From Yponomeuta sedellus (taxonomy: Eukaryota; Arthropoda; Insecta; Lepidoptera; Yponomeutidae): a stretch of DNA of 64,000 nt. The stretch covers positions 7,824,785 through 7,888,784 of the forward strand of contig OW203730.1 of NCBI GenBank assembly GCA_934045075.1, read 5' to 3'. Shown here piece by piece: positions 53,878 through 63,966 of this stretch (the first letter of the stretch is position 1; each line of letters opens with the position of its first letter). The notes under the pieces are model-generated. The model searched no databases. It saw only the letters and a program-made list of their open reading frames with translations, and was not told the origin of the DNA. Both the position numbers and the translations under genes were made by a program.

Positions 53878-54420
53878 TGCTGTGTGGTGTCGGCCTAGAG
53901 AGTAGCACCAACCCAATTCTTCCCGCGGGTGTCGTAAAAGGCGACTAAGGGACACAAAACGGGGAGTGGGCAGCAGCGCCCGCTGCAGTACAATTCCACC
54001 AAACTGCGATCCTCAACCCGCATGCCCAGCGTGGGGTCTAGTTAGTTAGAACTGAGATTTCCGCACTTAGCCTCATAGTTGGGCCATTGTACGTAGCAAG
54101 CGCTGAGGTACGCTAACACCTCAGACACTAGGGTTTCCTTACGATGTTTTCCTTCACAGTCAGCGAGTAGTATTGCTACTATAATTCCACAAATGTACAT
54201 AACTTAGAAAACAAAGTCATTGGTACATGCCGGGGTATGAACCCACGTCCTCCCGATTGAGAAGCCGGCGTTCTACACCGCTCCGCTACCACCGCTCGCC
54301 CAGCGTGGGGATTATGGGCATTTCCCCTTATGATAGCTCAACGTGGCGCCCTTTAGGGGAGGGCTATGTCCAGCAGTGGACTAGGACTAGTATAGTCTGA
54401 CGATGACGATGTTAGGGACT
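53878..54420 (+). mobile_element. RTE-tailed repeat (family E) split by a SINE
   Basis: Left part 53878-54036 (GCTGTGTGGTGTCGGCCTAG to GCCCAGCGTGGGG). Right part 54298-54420 resumes at GCCCAGCGTGGGGATTATGG and ends CCAGCAGTGGACTAG, then TATAGTCTGACGATGACGATG. Removing the insert and one duplication restores the same order as 30073-30328. Confidence 0.9.
54037..54297 (-). mobile_element. SINE family A inserted with 13-bp target duplication
   Basis: Minus-strand head GAGCGGTGGTAGCGGAGCGG, B box TGGGTTCATACCCCGG, body AGGAAAACATCGTAAGGAAA and AATGGCCCAACTATGAGGC, end CTAACTAACTAGA. GCCCAGCGTGGGG stands on both sides (54024-54036 and 54298-54310). It marks this SINE as able to move after family E was established. 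Confidence 0.93.
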
Positions 54421-54707
54421 CGCTGGTTGTTGCCCAGGGTGCGCCAGACGTACGGGCTCTATGAGTAGGTGCGTCGTTTGGGGAGGCTCCTAGATATTTC
54501 TTTTAGTGTTTTGTTTGTCATTTAAAGCTTGAGCTTATAATGAGGAACTTGCGTAAATCGGGCTACTGACTAAAATTAAATAGAAGTGGCATTACTTTTA
54601 TACCACAGTAGATACAGAAAAAAGAATAAAACTGTAAAAGTACACGATGGTCTATAAAAGCACTTTTCACGGTCCCAAAAAATTAAGTTAGTTTTATAAA
54701 AAACTAG

Positions 54708-54905
54708 CTGACCCAGCGAACTTCGCACCGCCTAAAAGTCGATTCTATATTTTTTTTATTTTTCTCTCCGCTTACGGAGGATGGTTCTTAAACCATCCTC
54801 GTAAATTTAAGGAATATTCTAAAAAAATAATTCGCGAAATCGGTTCAGCTGCACTCGAGATTTGCGCTTACCAACACACTCAGCGATTTATTTTTATATT
54901 ATAGA
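54708..54905 (+). repeat. Dispersed repeat family H, near full length
   Basis: CTAGCTGACCCAGCGAACTT, CGCACCGCCTAAAAGTCG, CTTACGGAGGATGGTTCTTA, AATCGGTTCAGCTGCACTCG, TTACCAACACACTCAGCG, ending TTATATTATAGACATATAGG. A start of this type is very common in insect repeats. Class unassigned. Confidence 0.75.
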
Positions 54906-54929
54906 CATATAGGATTCGGTTTTTTCATT

Positions 54930-55112
54930 GAAAAAATAAATAAATGAATATTCATGTACATATTACACAGATCTCGTTAGCCTCATAGTAAGTACAACTA
55001 AATGAGTTGTGCTACAGGTGCTAACTCGACAATACTTTTAATACAATAAATACATAGATAATATTCAAGACCCAAGATAAACTAGAAAAGTTCGTTTCCT
55101 AGTTTGATTCTA
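54930..55112 (-). mobile_element. SINE family D body, head missing
   Basis: GAATATTCATGTACATATTA, CACAGATCTCGTTAGCCTCA, GTGCTACAGGTGCTAACTCG, GTTCGTTTCCTAGTTTGA. Stops exactly where the tRNA-like head begins in 33690-33940. Confidence 0.8.
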
Positions 55113-55677
55113 AACTTAGACAGTATTTATAGAAAAAAAAGGGTTTGTAAAAAGGGTAAACATTATTTTACGACATAATTCTAATGTTGGTAAACGCTTC
55201 CTACATTATAAGACATTTTGATTTGAGATTTTGTACCACGTGACTAGAATGACTTTTCGACAGGCCACAATTATGAAAAGTATTAGTCGTAAAAATACAT
55301 GGTTTGGTCAACCATGGTTTTAATTGTTTAGTGGACATGCGCAAAACAGCACCCTATGAGGACATGCCACATGGCATGGCATTTTGTATGGCACAATAGC
55401 AGTACGCAGTACTCTAAACATGGCCTACTTGAGATCTCGCATTATGACTCAGGAGGGCCATGTTTCGACCCATTGTCATTATGCCTATTATGACGTATCC
55501 CGTCTGTATTACACTTATAAAATACGGGGCGGAGTCAAAAAAATGTAGGCCTTAATAACAACGTATTGAGTTCAAAACGGTATGCCAGTGTTATTGAGAC
55601 AGCGGAATCCCGTTCGCGTCGAGGACATTTCTTTTCACTCGCACAATTACTCAAAGTTTTACGATGCCAACCGACGG
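55113..55677. other. Intergenic, nothing recognised
   Basis: No feature supported. Confidence 0.35.
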
Positions 55678-56412
55678 TCTGCTGTGTGGTGTCGGCCTAG
55701 AGAATAGCACCAACCCAAATTCTTCCCGCGGGTCGCAAAATAATGAACTTTGTTTATGAATTTGGCAGCGTGTTATCTAAAATAGTGTTTCAGGATATTT
55801 CATTCATGGGAATACGGCAGTTTTAGACTAAAAAGTCATACTTTACCGGTAGAATCTTGTTTACTAAATTGGACAGGAAGGATAAATAGACTGTAGCTCC
55901 ACCAATAAGGGGCAATAACGTCATCAGTTGGAGCACCCTGCTTTACCCAGGTGGAGAACTTTGGTGAAGCACGGGTCCGGACTCAAAAATTCGTATCTTT
56001 TTTACAGATCGTTTTTGCAAAAAGTGTCAGATCTCTCAAGCATATTCTACGCGGTGATAACTGGAGCCGCATTTCTTAGGAAAAAAATTCCTAAGACCCG
56101 TTGTAAAAGAAGATACGATTTTTTTCCATTGGCGGCGACACTTTTTGCAAAAACGATTTGTAAAAAAGATACGAATTTTTGAGTCCGGACCCGTGCTTCA
56201 CCAAAGTTCTTCACCTGGGTGAAGCAGGGTGCTCCAACTGATGACGTTATTGCCCCTTATTGGTGGAGCTTAAACTGCGAACCCCAACCCGCATGCTCAA
56301 CGTGGGGGATGATGGGTATTACCCCCCAATGATGGCACAACCTTGCGCTATGGCGCTCATTAGGGGAGGGCTATGTCCAGCAGTGGACTAATATAGCCTG
56401 AAGAAGAACCGA
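55678..56412 (+). mobile_element. RTE-tailed repeat (family E), interrupted by a MITE-bearing insert
   Basis: Left piece 55678-55738 (TGCTGTGTGGTGTCGGCCTA to CGGGTCGCAAAA). Right piece 56272-56412 (AAACTGCGAACCCCAACCCG to AGCAGTGGACTAATATAGCC). The middle of the family is missing and replaced by ~530 bp that includes the MITE at 55895-56270. Confidence 0.8.
55895..56270. mobile_element. MITE with ~135-bp inverted arms, 376 bp
   Basis: AGCTCCACCAATAAGGGGCA and TGCCCCTTATTGGTGGAGCT bound it. Inner matches run through AACGTCATCAGTTGGAGCAC, AAGCACGGGTCCGGACTCAA, CGTATCTTTTTTACA and TTTTTGCAAAAAGTGTC. Arms differ at a few sites. A small central hairpin, CTTAGG/CCTAAG, lies near 56080. I cannot see an exact duplication. 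The 84-codon frame inside is incidental. Confidence 0.85.
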
Positions 56413-57069
56413 CGGTCAACCGAACATCGAAGTAGGATGATAACAAACTCTATTAACAAATCAATACGGTACGCTCGCCGACCGCCGCGCCGCTTTGTGC
56501 CATGCATGTGCATAGCAACGATTTGCCGCGACCGCGATGCCAGTCATGCTAAATTTTGCCGCGTACTGGGTACTGGTACAGTATGCGGTCGCGCTATATA
56601 ACGCGTACTGCATAACTCGCTGTACTTACACATGTTTTCTTCAAAACATGTTTTTGTCCAAGACCTCCATTCCATACCTTTTACTACACCATGCTTATTG
56701 GTTTATACAAACATTGTTGTTAATTAATTGAATGCATAGTAACTTAATTCGTTAGATCCACAATAGCGCACACTGCTAGACGGGGAAAACGCTAGAACGC
56801 TCTAGTTAATCCCCCGATCTAAGAGCCCGTCCTCTAGTGGAGCCTGCCAAGCCAACTTACGGATAGGGAATTCCTTTTTATACCATAACAATAGGGGAGC
56901 ATTTCAATGTCATTTGCATAAGAATGAGAGTGGAAACGGTGCAAGCGAGTCTTTGTGATGATCACACTGCGGACTTCCGCTCGAATGCAAATGGAGTGGA
57001 GTGTGGAGCCAGCAGACAGGCGGGTAAATAAATATACGCTGGTACCAACTGCCCATCGTACTTCAGTTT
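56413..57069. other. Intergenic, nothing recognised
   Basis: No feature supported; a 64-codon frame at 56537-56731 has no domain. Confidence 0.35.
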
Positions 57070-57248
57070 ATTATATTATTTTTAATGCACTAACCCGTGC
57101 TAAGGACAATTTAAAAAAAAACAATTTAGAGGCTAAATTCCAGCCATGCCAGGATTCGAATCCGCGACCGCACGGATAGCCAGAGGTCGCGGGTTCGAAT
57201 CCTGGCATGGGTGAAATTTTTAACCTCTAAATTGGTTTTTAAAATAGT
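57070..57248. mobile_element. tRNA-bearing fold-back repeat, inverted half-units
   Basis: Left arm ATTTTTAATGCACTAACCCG to GGATTCGAATCCGCGACC; right arm ACGGATAGCCAGAGGTCGCG to TTTTTAACCTCTAAATTGG. The arms pair over the T-arm half of the tRNA-like unit. Confidence 0.8.
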
Positions 57249-57334
57249 ACTCCAATTTAGCTGTCGGAAATTCTTATCTGCTCCTGCCCTTAAAATTACC
57301 TTTAAATATACAAAGGTACATATTAAGGTTATTT

Positions 57335-57450
57335 ATAGGTACGGTGTCGGGGCGTTGCGGGATGCTGACGGCACAATACCGTGAAGCTTGGAAAACCATG
57401 AGAGAGGCCTGTGTCCAGTGAACGGCAAATAGCTGATGATGATGATAGGC
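57335..57450 (+). pseudogene. RTE LINE 3' tail fragment
   Basis: ACAATACCGTGAAGCTTGGA, AACCATGAGAGAGGCCTGTG and a GATGATGATGATAGG end are the same tail as 31085-31215, with a damaged CCAGCAGTGG word (CCAGTGAACGG). Confidence 0.65.
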
Positions 57451-57649
57451 ACAAATGAGTATTAACGTATGCATGTTGTGGTTATTATTTGTAGATAGTT
57501 CACATTTCTTGCAATGTAATAAGTTAAATAATGAAATGAAAGCGTGTAACTTATTTGTCAATAACCCAAAAAAAAGGCTAACGGGTATTTCTAAGAGGTT
57601 GATTTCACCAATTGATTTATTTGTTTACTAGTTGATTTAGGGCATAGGA

Positions 57650-57765
57650 GCTGGGCATGCCTACACTATCTACGAATAAAACAATGTCATCTGAGTGTCT
57701 CTTTACCAATCCAGTGTGAGTAAAGATACCACTGGACGCTCTATAAATCATCTCATTACGTAGAT
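57650..57765 (-). repeat. SINE family C fragment
   Basis: GAGCTGGGCATGCCTACACT, AAAGATACCACTGGACGCTC and ATAAATCATCTCATTACGTA are the reverse of the left part at 59985-60115, with a changed middle. Confidence 0.6.
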
Positions 57766-57977
57766 TCCACTAAAACATTTTTAACACAGCGTTAAAGTCG
57801 GTTTCGGACAGTAATTCTTGTTGTAAACCGGCCTTAACTCGGTCTTAAGAGTATGTCAGTATTAAAAACTTGGTGCCAAAAAACGTTAAAAAACAGAAAC
57901 TTGTTTTCTTGTTAGTTTATTTATCACTACAGCGGGGATTGTACTAATAATAAAAGCAAAAAGAAAACACAAGATAT

Positions 57978-58380
57978 ATTATTTTAAATGCACTAACCAG
58001 TGCTAGGGACAATTTTAAAACCTAATTAGAGGCTAAAAATTCCACCCATGCCGGGATTCTAACCTGCAACCTCTGGCTATCCGTGCCAGCGCTCTTTCCA
58101 ACTGAGCTAATGGGCAACTCACCGGCATCAGTGAACTTTCGAACCTCTTTACAATTTTCTCTGTATTACGTACACTGTAGGTATGGGCATGGGTAGAATT
58201 TTTAACCTCTAAATAGTTTTTTAACACAAGATATGTTAAAATGACTACCTCTACACAGAAGACATTGCTTCACTGGAATGCTAATTATTACTTTATCTCA
58301 TAATAGTGTTTGTTGATCAACGCCTTTGGCTTTTATTTACAAACGACGTACCGGGTTGCAATAAAACTTTGCCTTAAAGA
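57978..58380 (-). mobile_element. tRNA-bearing repeat plus shared flank
   Basis: Arm TAATGCACTAACCAG / CCTAATTAGAGG, minus-strand tRNA-like segment 58044-58115, leader, short right arm. From AACACAAGATATGTTAAAAT to GCAATAAAACTTTGCCTTAA it repeats the flank found at 36777-36940. Confidence 0.8.
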
Positions 58381-58467
58381 ACACAAATCGAGTTTAATTG
58401 TGCTATCAACTGAATAATAAGATAATAGAAATAAATCATAGCCTTTGTCAGAACAAGGCTATAAATT

Positions 58468-58732
58468 TTTTTCTTCATCTTCTTCAGGCTATATTAGTCC
58501 ACTGCTGGACATAGCCCTCCCCTAATGAGCGCCATAGCGCAAGGTTGTACCATCATTGGGGGGTAATGCTCATAATCCCCACGCTGGTCATGCGGGTTGG
58601 GGATCGCAGTTTGGTGGAATTGTACTGCAGGGAGCGCTACTGCGCACCCCTCGGTTTGTGTCCCTTAGTCGCCTTTTACGACACCCGCGGGAAGAATTTG
58701 GGTTGGTGCTCTAGGCCGACACTGCACAGCAA
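58468..58732 (-). mobile_element. RTE-tailed repeat (family E), near full length
   Basis: CTTCTTCAGGCTATATTAGT, CCACTGCTGGACATAGCC, CACGCTGGTCATGCGGG, CTTTTACGACACCCGCGGGA, CTAGGCCGACACTGCACAGC. Reverse orientation of 30073-30328. Confidence 0.85.
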
Positions 58733-59071
58733 CAATTTTTGTTTCACAAGTTTGTTTCTAGTTTTAAGCAAAATCAAACGATTTGTGTCCTCTCAATTTG
58801 GTTTTTCTTTAAAGTGAAAAACATTTATAACATTGTTAACACAAACAAACATAACGCCAAAATAAAACAAAAATATGAAGAACAAAAAAGAACACAAAGT
58901 TAATGGAAATACGAACGCAAGTGCAGCAAAAGAAAAAGGCTGCAGCTCATTAAAATGCTAGCCACAAGTGACCAGCGCTGGTTTTCTACTGCACCTGATG
59001 ATTCGCTGATGTATGGAAAATTTCTACAAGTCAAAAAATATATATGTCACCGGAAAATAACAAGGTCCGCC
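58733..59071. other. Intergenic, nothing recognised
   Basis: A-rich (AAAACAAAAATATG). No feature. Confidence 0.35.
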
Positions 59072-59944
59072 AGTTTATAAATTTCCTAGGAAAATTATAA
59101 ACTTTCGTAGGATTGGAAACGAGAGATATATTGTATTATCTTACGCCCACATTTTCACAAATTTATAAACTTACCAAATTCAAGCGTTAATTAATAAGTA
59201 AGCCTTAACGAAACTTCAATAAGTCAGGTTCAATAAGTCACGTGTCCCTGCTCCATCTAGAAATATCGTTGATGAAGTGAAATTTACCACAGAGCTACGA
59301 AAGTTTTATAGTGGTCATGACCAAAATAGTAAGAAGTCGATTAAAAAAGTCGTTAAAATTATGTAAGACTATAAAGCTAAAGCTTTGGGACGTCGCAATG
59401 TTGCAAACCGAAATTAGGTTCGAAGTTTCAGGATGGAGCGAGCGGAGCGAAGCTCCATCCTAGAACTTCGGGTGTTAGGTTTTTTTTTATATAAGAGGAA
59501 AAAATGGGCCAAGAAGAACAAAATCATTCATACAGCAAGATTAAGAGGTTAGGTTTACAGAAAATTCAACAATAATTTTCTCGGAAACTACGCATCTCCG
59601 GGAAGAATGGATTGCAGGTAGGTAATCGAAACTGATCAATTTATACTAGTTTGGCAAGTTTAATCGTACCTAGTCTATGGACACAAGCGTTGCCACTGTC
59701 GACATCAACCAATCAGAGAGCAGTGTGTTATTTGCCGTATTTTATAAAAGCGTAAAATAAAAAGCTCTTCTGTGATTGGTCGAACTGTTTAGAATCTTAC
59801 GAATGGATATCCGTTAGTTTATAAATTAACCACGAGACTTCGCAAATTAATAAATTGGCGAAAATTTGGGCGTAAAATAATACAATTTATCTCTCGTTTA
59901 CAATCCTACGAAAGTTTATAAATTTCCTAGGTAATTTATAAACT
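59072..59944. mobile_element. DNA element with ~105-bp inverted ends, 873 bp
   Basis: Left AGTTTATAAATTTCCTAGGA and right CCTAGGTAATTTATAAACT are inverted, continuing through CTTTCGTAGGATTG, ACGAGAGATA and ATTTTACGCCCA-like sequence. The outermost ~35 bp is itself nearly palindromic (AGTTTATAAATTTCCTAGG facing AAATTATAAACT). No transposase is present. An internal hairpin (59421-59469) has stem AGGATGGAGC/GCTCCATCCT. No clean duplication seen. Confidence 0.8.
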
Positions 59945-59984
59945 TGCATATATTACCTTTACGGCCTTTTTGCATGTACGTAAT

Positions 59985-60290
59985 GAGATGATTTATACAG
60001 CGTCCAGTGGTATCTTCACTCACACTAGATGGCTAAAGGGACCACTCTGACGATGTAGTGCCTGGGACATGGTTTTATAGATGGTGTAGGCTTGCCCAGC
60101 ACCTATACCATCCTGACAGCTTAGTCGGCCTAGCCCACAGGAAAGACCCAGGCGAGAGCCCCAGGTTCGATCCCGAGTGCGGGTATGTACCAATGACTTT
60201 GTTTAATTTCAAAGTATGTGAAGGAAAACATCGTTAGGAAACCCGCGGTTTGGTTGGCTCCGCACGTATTGACGTATTGACAAGTCAAAA
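59985..60290 (+). mobile_element. SINE family C, tRNA-like part on + strand
   Basis: GCGTCCAGTGGTATCTTCAC, GGACATGGTTTTATAGATGG, AGCTTAGTCGGCCTAGCCCA, then B box CCAGGTTCGATCCCGAG, body TGTGAAGGAAAACATCGTTA and GGAAACCCGCGGTTTGG. It joins a distinct left domain to a lepidopteran tRNA-SINE body. Confidence 0.8.
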
Positions 60291-61184
60291 ATAAATCGAA
60301 AATAAAAACAAGTTCAATAAATATGCTAAGCAGATAAAAAAATATTAACGAATTTTTGCCACACTGTGTGAGGGTGTGTTTTTGTATGTGTGTGCGTGTG
60401 AGGCAACTATAGCACGGACTGTTTGTCCAACTGTAATCTTTTATAGTGGAGCTTTAAGGTTGCCTTTGAAATAGGCTTTTGAAGCGGGTGTGGGAGATGA
60501 TTTACAAATTAGATTTAGATTTACAAATGGTAAAATGAAACTTTGTGTTGATAAAGTTACATTTGTAAAGAAATACAAACTACGTTTGTATGGGATTTGA
60601 TCCTGCGAAGATAAACATAAAATATATAATTAATTAGATGACTTTTTATCTTCAATATGTACAAAGTACAGAAAAGTCATTAAGTTAGAAATGTTAAGCT
60701 TAGCTCTGCTGTTCAAAATGTTGCAGAGGAAAGTTTAATGGAAACAGTCATTAATGGGTAAAAATATTGTTGAAGAGATCCCACTGATATGTAAAAATAA
60801 TATTTTTTGACAGAATTTTATTCTTTATTGAAAGTTAATCCTTCATTCAACATTGTGCGCGCCAAACAGAATAAATAACGAATTGCTACCTATATTTTTC
60901 ATACGGCCGAAATATATTTTTAAGCTCACCTTGCAATAAAATAAATTATGCTCTTTGGGGGAAAAAACGAACTATGATAAAATTTCCACTAAAGAGAAAT
61001 TTATAAAGAGGCGCTGAGTGAGTCTACTAAATGAGTCGCTGGAAAACAAAGATGCCCTGCACTCCATACATTTCGAGTGTAGACAATAGACAACCAAAAT
61101 TTTGTAAAATTCTTCCACCTTGCGCGACGTGGAAGTCGAATATCGTCATCTTAATAATAACTGTATCACATCACGCTATTACAC
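60291..61184. other. Intergenic, nothing recognised
   Basis: AT-rich; short (TG)n-like patch at 60365-60400. No frame worth calling. Confidence 0.4.
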
Positions 61185-61380
61185 TAATATTATAAAGGCG
61201 AATGTTTGTGAGTATGTATGTTTGTTAATTCTTCACGTCTAAACGGCTGGAGCGATTTTAATAATATTTGGTATAGAGTTACCTGAATTAACACATATGC
61301 TAAGTTCTACTGCGGGAAAAATCTTATTCCCATGGGGAAATCGTTAAATCGCGGGTAACATCGCGGGGCACAGCTAGTAT
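61185..61380 (+). repeat. Dispersed insect repeat (CTAATATTATAAAGGCG type)
   Basis: ACACTAATATTATAAAGGCG, GTATGTATGTTTGTTA, CACGTCTAAACGGCTGGAGC, and an end CGCGGGGCACAGCTAGTATT. This start/end word pair is widespread in insect genomes. Class not assigned here. Confidence 0.65.
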
Positions 61381-61390
61381 TATATGAAGT

Positions 61391-61655
61391 TAGACGAAAG
61401 AGTTATCGAGACCAAAGTTATCGACATAGCTCAGAGAACAGCAAGCTGAAGTGGCAGTGGGCCGGCCATATCTCGCGAAGAACCCACAACCGTTGGAGTA
61501 AACGTGTTCTTGAGTGGAGACCGCGACTCGGCAAACGTAGTGTAGGACGCCCTTCGACCAGTTGGAATGACGATCTGTGCAAAACTGCCGGCAGTTAGGT
61601 GAAGGCTATGTCCAGCAGTGGACTTCATAATATAGCCTAAAGAAGAAGAAGACAA
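61391..61655 (+). pseudogene. RTE-clade reverse transcriptase C-terminus and 3' tail
   Basis: Reads ETKVIDIAQRTA, frameshift near 61440, then KLKWQWAGHISRRTHNRWSK, RVLEWRPRLGKRSVGRPSTS, WNDDLCKTAGS and TAG (61596-61598). WQWAGHI-x-RR, LEW-RPR-GKR and GRP-x(3)-W-DD are hallmarks of the RTE-type ORF end. After the stop comes GGCTATGTCCAGCAGTGGAC, TATAGCCTAAAGAAGAAGAA, the same tail as family E. This is the clearest local evidence linking family E to an RTE partner. A 160-codon antisense frame is a shadow. Confidence 0.85.
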
Positions 61656-62029
61656 AAAAGTCGTCTGGCACAACGCAAGGATTTTTTCAAAAGAGGTCTT
61701 AGTTTGGGTAGCTTTCTTAGTAAATACCAAAGTCATAAATATCCTCTGAAAAATGAAGCTACCATTCAAAGGATATCTCACATGTTGTATTTGAACAAAC
61801 AAACTAGAAGGAAATACGTGAGCTACTACTGTAGGAATCTCAACGGACCCTTTTGGGCTTTGCTTTCGTAGCAAATAATAACAAACCAAAATAACATGAA
61901 ACAATGTTCTCATTTATCATACAGTTCCAACATCCAAAGAGAGATATAATAAAGACTCTGAAGGATACCTACGATATGAGGAGGCCCTTACTCCTGGATG
62001 CTAATTCTCTACATGAAAAGCGCCAAGTC
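61656..62029. other. Unassigned
   Basis: No gene or family recognised. Confidence 0.35.
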
Positions 62030-62170
62030 AGTGTAATGAAATGAAAAGCTTTTAGTCAAAGTTGCGCAGAAACTGCGGCTTAATGAACGTTACAATCCAA
62101 ACTAGCTCTAGATCATTTTGAAGCGAAAATTAACAAAAAAAACACGAAACTTTGTCTTCACCAAACTGAG
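62030..62170 (+). repeat. Dispersed repeat family I, shortened
   Basis: AATGAAATGAAAAGC, AAAGTTGCGCAGAAACTGCG, GCTTAATGAACGTTACAATC, ACTTTGTCTTCACC. Confidence 0.7.
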
Positions 62171-62392
62171 ACATATTTTTTTACATTGATTACTCAATAG
62201 GCTAGTTGATCTAGGCCTCATTCGAGGAGCTTTTTTAAACTTTACTCCTATAACTTTAAAAAAATGACAAAAATTACAATTTGCATTACTTGCAAATTAT
62301 CTTTTATCCTGTGCTTTCCGTATTTCATCAAAGTTTCTGCTGCAGTTAAAATACAATTTGGAAGGGGTAAACTCGTATACGCTCGTTTGAAT

Positions 62393-62753
62393 TGCTCGTA
62401 GCCCAGGCTGCCTGAGTGATCTTAAGTAATCATGAAGGTTAATCAACACCAGGGCCGTTCAGTGCATGGATGGGTAAGCCGTCTATGAGTAACGCTAGTG
62501 GCATTTTTCCGAGCGGTTCTGTGCTTTGCAAGGCACGTTAAGCAGTTGGTGCCGGCTGCCGTCGATAGATGGCAGTCGTTAAGCCAAGTCAGAGGCCTTA
62601 GGGCGGCTTGAAAACTTCTGACAGTAAGACCAGCCACTAGTTTTGCAAGCCTCCATCAATCCGGACTTGGCCCCCGTGGTGGAGTATGGCCTATACCTAC
62701 CTCAGGAAAGAGACCCGTGCTCCTCGGTGGGGACATTATGGATTGATGATTCA
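62393..62753 (+). mobile_element. 5S rRNA-derived SINE, subfamily 2
   Basis: TGCTCGTAGCCCAGGCTGCC, then AATCATGAAGGTTAATCAAC and CATGGATGGGTAAGCCG, the 5S-like core with the second block kept. Body GCGGTTCTGTGCTTTGCAAG, GTCGATAGATGGCAGTCGTT; tail CGGTGGGGACATTATGGATT then GATGATTC. Together with 17173 it defines the second subfamily. Confidence 0.85.
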
Positions 62754-63642
62754 TAGTTTTATACGTTCTAATACATAGAAGAATACATAGTTACATAAAA
62801 ATCTCATGTCACAGTGTTCGTAATCGAACTCCTCCAAAACGGGTTCACTGACTTTTATGATTTTTTTGTGATTTTTTTTTAATTTTTTTCTTAATGATTC
62901 GCCATGCCTAATTCACGCGATGAATTCGCGGTACTTACGTTCTACCTTATAAATAATTGTGATGACTTGATAGATATAACGCGGGCATAATATGGCAAAA
63001 AAAAACATTTTGGGCATCAAGATGTGTATGTATTATAGTCGATCTTTTACCAATCCTAGTTCTTCCTTATTTTTTACCTTTTGAACTCTAAAAAGGAGTT
63101 TAGTTTGCGGTAGTGAACAGTTCTTCCATTAGATGCATAACTGTCCACTGTACTCATTTACCGCACCGTACCGCACTCCCAGAGAACGCTCCCTAGTGTT
63201 TTATTCAGCTAATAAGCAATGTTAGTCTGTAATGCAATATTTAGCCAAGCATGTGAGCAAACATTTGTTTCTCATTACAGCGCCGGGCCGCGCAAATTTC
63301 AGCAAATTTCGGTGCTCTGTCGATAAATTCACAAGATAGAGAAGTTTTATGATAACCATTAATGTACAGTCGGACTGATGGTAGCTAAGCCAAATCGTTG
63401 CAAAATCGCCTGTAATAACTAGTTAGAGTACTAAGTATCTTATGGGTAATGTAAGGTCGTTACGGAGGGTCGCGCTGCTGGTTGAGATTATTTGTTGGAT
63501 ATTTGCTCTAACGTCGTTTACAGTTAAAACTGTGATTAGGTCCACCGTCATTAGCAGCGGACAATCTAGGAGTAGTGTCTGTAGCACACTACCCCTAAAT
63601 TCCCCGCTACTAAAGGTGATTTAACTTCTACCATAACCACAT
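62754..63642. other. Intergenic, nothing recognised
   Basis: No frame or repeat supported; a 60-codon frame at 63442-63624 has no domain. Confidence 0.35.
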
Positions 63643-63966
63643 TTATTTTAAAAACTTATTTAGAGGCTAAAAATTCCCCCCATGCCGGAACCTCTGGCTA
63701 ACCGTACCATATTTATTTTAGCCATATTTATTTATACTATTTTTATTTTTAATGCACTAACCCGTGCTAAGGAACAAATTAAAAAACCTATTTAGAGGCT
63801 AAAAATTTTTCACCCATGCCGGGATTCGAACCCGCAACCTCTGGCTATCCGTGCCAGCGCTCTACCAATTGAGCTCAATTGGTAGAGCGCTGGCACGGAT
63901 AGCCAGAGGTTGCGGGTTCGAATCCCGGCATGGGTGAAATTTTTAGCCTCTAAATAGGTTTTTAAA
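63643..63966. mobile_element. tRNA-bearing repeats: fragment plus perfect inverted half-units
   Basis: A first short fragment (63643-63715) ends within the anticodon arm. The second unit (63725-63966) is two half tRNA-like units back to back. 63808-63939 is an exact 132-bp palindrome centred on GAGCTC, comprising the B box (GGGTTCGAATCCC), anticodon stem and D-stem half on each side, continued by AACCTATTTAGAGGC and its complement with a 2-bp length difference. Confidence 0.9.

Noticed and set aside
61431..61913. 160-codon minus-strand ORF
   Set aside because: Antisense shadow of the RTE fragment on the + strand, which shows the recognisable motifs.
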